Shown in pieces: positions 35,957 to 40,667 of a stretch of 40,667 nt of DNA. The position numbers and the translations under genes were made by a program. The DNA comes from Silicimonas sp. (lineage in GTDB: Bacteria; Pseudomonadota; Alphaproteobacteria; Rhodobacterales; Rhodobacteraceae). The first letter of the stretch is position 1. Each line of letters starts with the position of its first letter. The notes below the pieces were generated by a model. The model saw nothing but the letters and a program-made list of their open reading frames with translations, was not told the origin of the DNA and did no database searches. Location: assembly GCA_013002465.1 (NCBI GenBank), contig JABDJO010000102.1:1-40667 (forward strand), written 5' to 3'.

Positions 35957-36745
35957 ATGCAGAAAAGTGCCAATCTCACCGTCATGATCCAGGCTGCCCG
36001 CCGCGCGGGGCGCAGTCTTTCCAAGGATTTCCGCGAGGTCGAGAACCTGCAGGTGTCGTCGAAAGGGGCGGGCGATTTTGTCAGCCGCGCCGATATCGCT
36101 GCAGAAGAAATCGTGCGCGATGCCTTGATGGAGGCCCGGCCCAACTATGGTTGGCTGGGCGAGGAAAGTGGCGAAACACCTGGTACCGATCCGACGCGCC
36201 GCTGGATCGTCGATCCTTTGGACGGAACAACGAACTTTCTGCACGGGCTGCCTCACTGGAACGTTTCGATTGCCCTGGAGCATAAAGGTGAGATCGTCGC
36301 CGGGGTCATTTATGACCCTTCGAAGGACGAAATGTTCTTTGCCGAAAAAGGTCAGGGTGCCTGGATGAACGAACAGCGGTTGCGTGTTAGCGACCGCAAA
36401 CGCATGATCGAGGCGGTGTTTTCAACCGGTCTGCCGTTTGGCGGACGCCCTGAACTTCCCGATGCCTTGCAGGACATGGCGCGCCTGTTGCCGCTGACGG
36501 CCGGTGTACGCCGGTTTGGTGCCGCAGCGCTGGACATCGCCTATGTGGCCGCAGGTCGGTACGAGGGGTTTTGGGAACGCGGTCTTAATCCCTGGGACAT
36601 GGCGGCGGGAATGATCTTGGTGCGAGAGGCCGGCGGATTGGTCGAAGGGTTGGCCGCAGGCACCAATCCGATCGAAACCGGTGAAATCATTTGCGCCAAC
36701 GAGCCGATCTTCGACATCTTCGTTCAGACGATACGTCACACATGA
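35957..36745 (+). CDS. suhB: Inositol monophosphatase family protein (SuhB-like)
   Basis: 262 residues. A Mg-dependent sugar-phosphate phosphatase. Metal-binding motif 1 is LGEESGE (about residues 70-76) and WIVDPLDGTTNFLHG (about residues 85-99); motif 2 is PWDMAAGMILVREAGG (about residues 213-228), where the Asp is a ligand. The substrate could be myo-inositol-1-phosphate or another sugar phosphate; bacterial SuhB also binds the rRNA antitermination complex. No good ribosome site precedes ATG 35957. Its stop overlaps a small downstream ORF by 4 nt (ATGA). Confidence 0.93.
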   Translation: MQKSANLTVMIQAARRAGRSLSKDFREVENLQVSSKGAGDFVSRADIAAEEIVRDALMEARPNYGWLGEESGETPGTDPTRRWIVDPLDGTTNFLHGLPHWNVSIALEHKGEIVAGVIYDPSKDEMFFAEKGQGAWMNEQRLRVSDRKRMIEAVFSTGLPFGGRPELPDALQDMARLLPLTAGVRRFGAAALDIAYVAAGRYEGFWERGLNPWDMAAGMILVREAGGLVEGLAAGTNPIETGEIICANEPIFDIFVQTIRHT

Positions 36746-36927
36746 ATTGCCACGAAAAAGCCCGATTTCTGTGCCCTACCTTACGCATGTCTGTAAGGTC
36801 GGTTTTCTTGTGGTGTATCGCTGCGTTTCTGGGTCTGTCGGTCCTGATGATGCTGTCACCCGCTGAGGCGCCGGTTGCCACATTGCAGTATGGCCTGGGA
36901 CCAACGGTCGAGACTGACCCGCTTTAG
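36742..36927 (+). CDS. Small single-span membrane protein, hypothetical
   Basis: 61 residues from ATG 36742, which overlaps the suhB stop (ATGA). A short charged/cysteine-containing N-terminus is followed by one hydrophobic helix (about residues 21-38, FLWCIAAFLGLSVLMML) and a 20-residue tail. An internal ATG at 36787 would give 46 residues and a more typical signal-anchor, but it sits inside a perfect inverted repeat. No family is recognised. The coupling to suhB is the main support; it could also be untranslated. Confidence 0.45.
   Translation: MNCHEKARFLCPTLRMSVRSVFLWCIAAFLGLSVLMMLSPAEAPVATLQYGLGPTVETDPL
36778..36799. promoter_or_regulatory. Inverted repeat surrounding an internal ATG
   Basis: ACCTTAC (36778-36784) and GTAAGGT (36793-36799) form a perfect 7-bp dyad with the 8-nt spacer GCATGTCT, which contains the alternative start codon 36787 of the small membrane protein. 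It may be an operator or an RNA hairpin presenting the ATG in its loop; chance cannot be excluded. Confidence 0.3.
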
Positions 36928-36939
36928 TCCGAACTTCGA

Positions 36940-38166
36940 TTATTCGCCGTTTCTGTCGCGAAACCGGCCCAGCAGCTTGCCGATTTCAAAAGATGTGCGC
37001 GGTGCATAGACATAGCGCGTGCGGGTTTGAGAGGTGCGCGCGCGCATACGCACCAAACCGAATACGATCAGAACGACATGGGCCAGTGACACGAAGACGA
37101 ACATTGCTTCGGGACCGTGGGATTCGATCAGGCTTGAGACAATCCAGGGCGATGCAATGGCCCCGGTCGCATAAAGAAACATGAGTGCCGCCGAAAGATC
37201 GACTCGTTCGTCCTGGCTGGCAAAATCGTGGGCATGGGCCGCTGCGACCGAATAGATCGGGAAGGTCGCGAATCCGAATATGCCCGCCGTCACAAAGGCG
37301 GCCAGGGTGCCCGATGCGGAAAAATACACCATGACAATGCACGACAGGATGGCAAAGACCGAAAGCCAGATCAGCACCCACCGGCGGTCATATCGGTCGG
37401 CAAACCATCCAGCGGGATACTGGCTGATGGCGCCACCAAGGACAAAGGCGGCGAGGAACAGAGCGATGTCATCCAGCGAAAGCCCAACTTCGACTCCGTA
37501 TAGCGGGCCAACCATGCGAAACGCCGCTGTTGTCAGCCCGGCCGAGATCACGCCTGCAGCGGCAAGGGGCGAGCGTTTGAAGGCCAGTGATGGTCGAAGG
37601 CGGGGGGCGCTGGGGATTTGCGGCTGTTCGATGCGCGTCAGGACCAGCGGAACAAGGGCGGCGCAGCAGACGATGGCCAGAATGTTGTAGGAAACATAGC
37701 TTGCCGGTTCCAGGACCGAGATCATCAACTGTGCCGCAAGGGAGCCTCCGATGTCGACGACGCGATAGACCCCCATGGTTCGACCGCGGGTTTCATTGGT
37801 GACTTTGGCCTGCAACCAGCTTTCGATGATCGTATAGCAACCGGCAACGCAAAGCCCTGAAAGTACGCGCATGGCCATCCAGGCATAGGCGTCGATAATC
37901 AGCATATGACTTAGAATGCCGATGGTGCCTGCTGCAGTGAAGGCCGCGAAGGCGCGCGAATGGCCCACGCTGCCCATCAGTCGGGGGGCCCACCAGCAAC
38001 CTATGAAGAACCCAAGGAAATGCGCCGATCCCAATAGACCGATGTCACCCTTCGAAAAGGCGAGTTCGACGCCCGAGATCGCGTCGAGCGGGGCAATGCC
38101 GCCCGAGCCTAGCTGAAGCAGGATGACCGACAGAAACAGTGCGGCGAAGGAAATCAGAAGACGCAT
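36940..38166 (-). CDS. Major facilitator superfamily transporter
   Basis: 408 residues with about twelve hydrophobic helices and a central cytoplasmic loop (RIEQPQIPSAPRLRPSLAFKRSP, about residues 186-208). The N-terminal half has GLLGSAHFLGFFIGCWWAPRLMGSVGHSRAFA, the loop 2-3 region of MFS proteins, and the C-terminal half has the related QYPAGWFADRYDRR (about residues 247-260). The overall pattern, including AGCYTIIESWLQA, resembles the YcaD-like group of drug/metabolite exporters; the substrate is unknown. ATG 38166 is the only reasonable start. It converges on the small ORF after suhB, 12 nt away. Confidence 0.87.
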   Translation of the reverse strand: MRLLISFAALFLSVILLQLGSGGIAPLDAISGVELAFSKGDIGLLGSAHFLGFFIGCWWAPRLMGSVGHSRAFAAFTAAGTIGILSHMLIIDAYAWMAMRVLSGLCVAGCYTIIESWLQAKVTNETRGRTMGVYRVVDIGGSLAAQLMISVLEPASYVSYNILAIVCCAALVPLVLTRIEQPQIPSAPRLRPSLAFKRSPLAAAGVISAGLTTAAFRMVGPLYGVEVGLSLDDIALFLAAFVLGGAISQYPAGWFADRYDRRWVLIWLSVFAILSCIVMVYFSASGTLAAFVTAGIFGFATFPIYSVAAAHAHDFASQDERVDLSAALMFLYATGAIASPWIVSSLIESHGPEAMFVFVSLAHVVLIVFGLVRMRARTSQTRTRYVYAPRTSFEIGKLLGRFRDRNGE

Positions 38167-38357
38167 TTGTCTTTTGATGTCACTTAAACCGCCAAAGGGA
38201 AACCGCCTGAAATCGACATGGCCGTGGCGGAAACGATCACTTTGTCACGGCAAGCAGATTTTTGGGTCGGGTCTGCTGGTTGCGTTGAACGTGTTGCGGT
38301 GGAAGCTGAGCCTTGGGTGGCGAATTCCGCGACCGGAGGGGCTTGGGTCAGGTACCC

Positions 38358-39119
38358 CTAGCATCCAGGTTCAAGTCTGCGGGGGGACGCAGGCTTTGCA
38401 TTGGACGTGGCATTTTCGATGGCAAGGGCAGGCGCAGTTTCCAATGCTTGAAAATCGGGCAGTGCGCCCCAAAGCCTGTCAACGTCCAGTTCAAGCGCGT
38501 TCAAGTCGGTAGAGTAATTGGACGGCAGGTGGGCGCCATAGGTGCGCAGCTTTCGCGTGCGCCGCAATGTCGCCGACAGGATTGACCGCATTTCTGCGGT
38601 GCAGGCGTTGGCGTATTCGCGCACCGACTTTTCCAAAGCGGCCCGTGCGGTCTGCGCATCGTCGATTGTTGTCACCAGGATGCGGCGTTCCAGCGCGGTC
38701 GCGATGGATTTCTGCAATGTTTCCACGTTCATCATCGACTTGGTCATATAGTCCGAACACCCGCGACGCATGGCTTCGACGGCGATGTTGATCTGACCTT
38801 CGCCAGCCAACATGATTGCTGCTGCGGTCATCTGGTTCTTGTGCGCGCTGAGCATGTCGACGGCATCCAGCCCGGTTTCGCCGGCCAGAAGATAATCAAT
38901 AAAAACAAGGTCAAACGATGTTTCGCCCAGCACTGCGTCCAATCCATCCAGTGCGGCGACTTCCACTGGCTGAAACGCAAGCCCGGCCTGCTGGCAAAGC
39001 CTGAGCACGCGTTGGCGATCAAGTTCGTTGTCGTCTATGACCAGAATACGCATGTCGCGCGACGCTTCGGAATCGACGACCTCGGCGGCTTTCGCAGTTG
39101 CATGGTGAGTGTCGAGCAT
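38358..39119 (-). CDS. Response regulator with degenerate REC domain and helical C-terminus
   Basis: 253 residues. A REC domain occupies about residues 23-140: acidic pair D29-D30 in ILVIDDNE, phospho-acceptor D75 in LVFIDYLL, and Lys127 in DYMTKS. The conserved Thr/Ser (CheY T87) is replaced by Ala105 in IMLAGEGQ; the spacing D75-A105-K127 (30 and 22 residues) matches CheY exactly, so the assignment is firm. The ~110-residue C-terminal part is helical and charged, with no helix-turn-helix, GGDEF, EAL or histidine kinase signature. It is divergent from a histidine kinase gene across 334 nt, which suggests the two form a pair. The output is unknown. Confidence 0.82.
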   Translation of the reverse strand: MLDTHHATAKAAEVVDSEASRDMRILVIDDNELDRQRVLRLCQQAGLAFQPVEVAALDGLDAVLGETSFDLVFIDYLLAGETGLDAVDMLSAHKNQMTAAAIMLAGEGQINIAVEAMRRGCSDYMTKSMMNVETLQKSIATALERRILVTTIDDAQTARAALEKSVREYANACTAEMRSILSATLRRTRKLRTYGAHLPSNYSTDLNALELDVDRLWGALPDFQALETAPALAIENATSNAKPASPRRLEPGC

Positions 39120-39453
39120 GTTTGTCCCATCGGTATCTGAGCGTGTCCCTGAAGACCTAGCCGATGCGGCTTATCTTCAAATTAACACCTACAGTTTTAG
39201 TGAAATTCAGGCGGACAACGTCGCGGGCGGCAAAGTGTTCATGCTTGCCGCGCACCGGTCCGATTAGGCGACAGGCACTCATTTTCACAACATTGCCTGT
39301 GATCTGTTGGGCGAAGGCGGCGTCGATTTTTCCGGCCAGATGCCGCCGGTTCCCAAGCGCGGCCGTCCGGCGATCCGTCGATAGATGGCAGATATTCACG
39401 CTTGCTTAAGCGCAGTGTGGCTAAACCCGAAGGCAATCAACCGAGAGGATTCG
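39120..39453. other. 334-nt gap between response regulator and kinase genes
   Basis: The gap must hold the divergent promoters of the two regulatory genes. A minus-strand frame of about 80 codons (39399-39157, GTG start) has mostly C or G in third positions and no low-complexity sequence, but no ribosome site and no resemblance to a known family; I give it about one chance in four of being real. A competing plus-strand frame (39164-39409) is Arg/Cys-rich and looks like a shadow. The ribosome site GAGAGGA (39443-39449) belongs to the kinase gene. Confidence 0.4.
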
Positions 39454-40176
39454 ATGAGCGCCGATCTTTCCTTCGATCCATCCATTCCGATGGCCGAATC
39501 CGACACCGAAACGGATGAGATCATCTATCGGATCTCGCACGACCTGCGCGCCTCGGTCAGGGCATTGCAGGAATTACCGACCTGGATCAGCGATGATCTG
39601 GATCAGGCCGCCATTCGCCTGCCTGGCGCAACTGCGCGGCATCTTGAATTGATCGCAAGCCATGCTTGCCGTCTTGATCTGATGCTGACGGGACTCCTGG
39701 AATATTCGCGGGTCAGCCGCATGCAGCCAATCGGGGCAATCAAACCCGCTGATGTTCTGCGGGACGTGATCGAAGACCTCGGTTTCCCTGAAGAGGTCTC
39801 GATCACGATCGACATGGACCGGGGCAATGTGCAGATGGGATTGGCCGATCTTCAAAGGGTCTTTTCGGCGCTATTGATCAACTCGGTCCGGTTCCATCCC
39901 GAAGGCGCACCAAAGATCACCATCACAGGGGGCCCCTGCAGCGACAAGGAATGGAGGTTCGTCTTCGCCGACAACGGTCCCGGCATCCCCGAAGACAAAC
40001 GCGAGTTCATTCTGCGGCCAATGACCAAGCTTGTGTCGCGGGACGTTGATCCCGGTGCCGGCATGGGATTGGCAATTTTGCGCAAAGTGGCCTGGACTTA
40101 TGGCGGATCGGTCAATGTGTCGGCCCCGAAAGCGGGAACCGGGACAATCGTTACGGTGACTATGCGTGTCAACTAA
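39454..40176 (+). CDS. Cytoplasmic sensor histidine kinase without sensor domain
   Basis: 240 residues from ATG 39454, with GAGAGGA (39443-39449) upstream. After a short acidic N-terminus the dimerisation/phosphoacceptor box is IYRISHDLRASVRAL (His29), similar to the H-box of phytochrome-type kinases. The HATPase domain has the N-box-like LLINSVRFHPEG (about residue 150), G1 FADNGPGIPE (about residues 175-184), an FILRPMTK F-box-like segment and G2 GAGMGLAIL. No membrane helix, PAS, GAF or HAMP region is present, so the signal must come from a partner protein. The divergent response regulator at 38358-39119 is the likely partner. Confidence 0.85.
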   Translation: MSADLSFDPSIPMAESDTETDEIIYRISHDLRASVRALQELPTWISDDLDQAAIRLPGATARHLELIASHACRLDLMLTGLLEYSRVSRMQPIGAIKPADVLRDVIEDLGFPEEVSITIDMDRGNVQMGLADLQRVFSALLINSVRFHPEGAPKITITGGPCSDKEWRFVFADNGPGIPEDKREFILRPMTKLVSRDVDPGAGMGLAILRKVAWTYGGSVNVSAPKAGTGTIVTVTMRVN

Positions 40177-40256
40177 TGCCAGCGACGCTTGCCTTTGACC
40201 TGCTGGAAAGGCGCGCCTCCACGAAATGAGCCGCGCACGCGGGCATGTGCCGATGC

Positions 40257-40667
40257 TCAGGTCAGGGATTGAAAAAGAAGGCCGGTTCTGTGGCGTGCCA
40301 ACGCATCGGGGTCCGGGCGTATCCCCAGACCCGGACCGACCGGCAAGTGGACTTTGCCGCCGCGTACCGGAAACGGCGTTTCGGCAATGTCTTCGCTGGC
40401 GTAATAGGACGACATGTAAAATTCGCATCCCAGTGTCAGGTCGGGCACGGCTGCCATAAGATGCGCGCCGGCAGTATGAGCGATCGAGGTTTCGAACATG
40501 CAGCCGCCATAGACGCCGATCCCGGCAGCGCGGGCAATCGCCGCGACTTCAAGGCAGCGGCGAATACCCCCCGATTTCATGACCTTCAACGAAAAAATAT
40601 CGGCGATCCGCATTTGAGCTCCCTCCAGGGCATCGACGACGCCAAAGACGCTTTCGTCGGCCATGAT
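40257..40667 (-). CDS. Muconate-lactonizing/mandelate racemase-type enolase superfamily enzyme, C-terminal part
   Basis: The last ~136 residues of a gene that enters from the right edge; the ATG at 40664 is internal (the frame continues upstream). The segment starts in the TIM barrel with MADESVFGVVDALE, an acidic strand-end typical of muconate cycloisomerase-like enzymes. SLKVMKSGGIRRCLEVAAIARAAGIGVYGGCMFETSIAHTAG follows (read in parts), containing the general-base Lys in KxxKSGG position and the final Glu in CMFETS. It ends with a capping segment PVRGGKVHLPVGPGLGIRPD. Members of this group include muconate cycloisomerase and dipeptide epimerase; the choice needs the N-terminal half. The plus-strand kinase gene ends 80 nt away, convergent. 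Confidence 0.85.
   Translation of the reverse strand: MMADESVFGVVDALEGAQMRIADIFSLKVMKSGGIRRCLEVAAIARAAGIGVYGGCMFETSIAHTAGAHLMAAVPDLTLGCEFYMSSYYASEDIAETPFPVRGGKVHLPVGPGLGIRPDPDALARHRTGLLFQSLT

Noticed and set aside
38218..38361. 47-codon plus-strand ORF (MAVAETITLS...) between the MFS and response regulator genes
   Set aside because: No ribosome site, overlaps the convergent regulator stop, no recognisable feature; not enough to call.
1..40667. tRNA, rRNA, CRISPR arrays, insertion sequences
   Set aside because: I looked for cloverleaf-like segments, regularly spaced direct repeats and transposase motifs and found none.

Overview
The window looks like a chromosomal segment of an alphaproteobacterium of the order Rhodobacterales (Roseobacter/Rhodobacter relatives). 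Four things point there: GC-rich codon usage; a run of genes trpG-trpD-trpC-moaC-moeA-lexA with comEC, gltX and gltA beside it; a GTTC-N7-GTTC LexA operator of the alphaproteobacterial type in front of lexA; and a lysis gene pair of the kind used by Rhodobacterales gene transfer agents. I see no rRNA, tRNA, CRISPR array, transposase or integrase. Most of the window is housekeeping chromosome; the accessory interest is in small inserts and in regulatory DNA.

Region 1 (1-9508, nearly all plus strand): the 3' end of an indolepyruvate ferredoxin oxidoreductase gene, a lysophospholipid acyltransferase, murI and argC. Then comes a cytochrome c maturation block (ccmE, ccmF, ccmH) interrupted by a lysis cassette (GH108 endolysin, 3-TM holin, a small membrane protein) plus a 42-residue ORF and an unknown membrane protein. 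A PaaG-like enoyl-CoA hydratase ends the run at a hairpin.

Region 2 (9534-20085, mostly minus strand): gltX-gltA, divergent comEC, then a tightly overlapping minus-strand chain trpG-trpD-ung followed by trpC-moaC-moeA and lexA. It joins tryptophan synthesis, uracil-DNA repair, molybdenum cofactor synthesis and the SOS repressor. lexA has its own promoter, overlapped by three LexA half-sites.

Region 3 (20121-29958): a YibQ-like divergent polysaccharide deacetylase with a long acidic linker, a D-Ala-D-Ala carboxypeptidase with a SPOR-like tail, a HAD hydrolase divergent from clpS, an RsmC-like methyltransferase, an SDR lacking the catalytic lysine, and valS.

Region 4 (30122-40667): an orphan form II CoxL-like molybdenum hydroxylase subunit, a DUF2235 hydrolase with an inverted-repeat-rich leader, the divergent metF/metR pair with two dyads between them, a glycine-zipper protein, an inositol monophosphatase, an MFS transporter, a divergent response regulator/histidine kinase pair with unusual features, and the C-terminal part of a muconate-lactonizing-type enolase-superfamily enzyme cut by the window edge.

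The least ordinary items are the lysis cassette inside the ccm locus with a hairpin covering the endolysin ribosome site, the degenerate REC domain paired with a sensorless kinase, the SDR without lysine, and several perfect dyads next to start codons.
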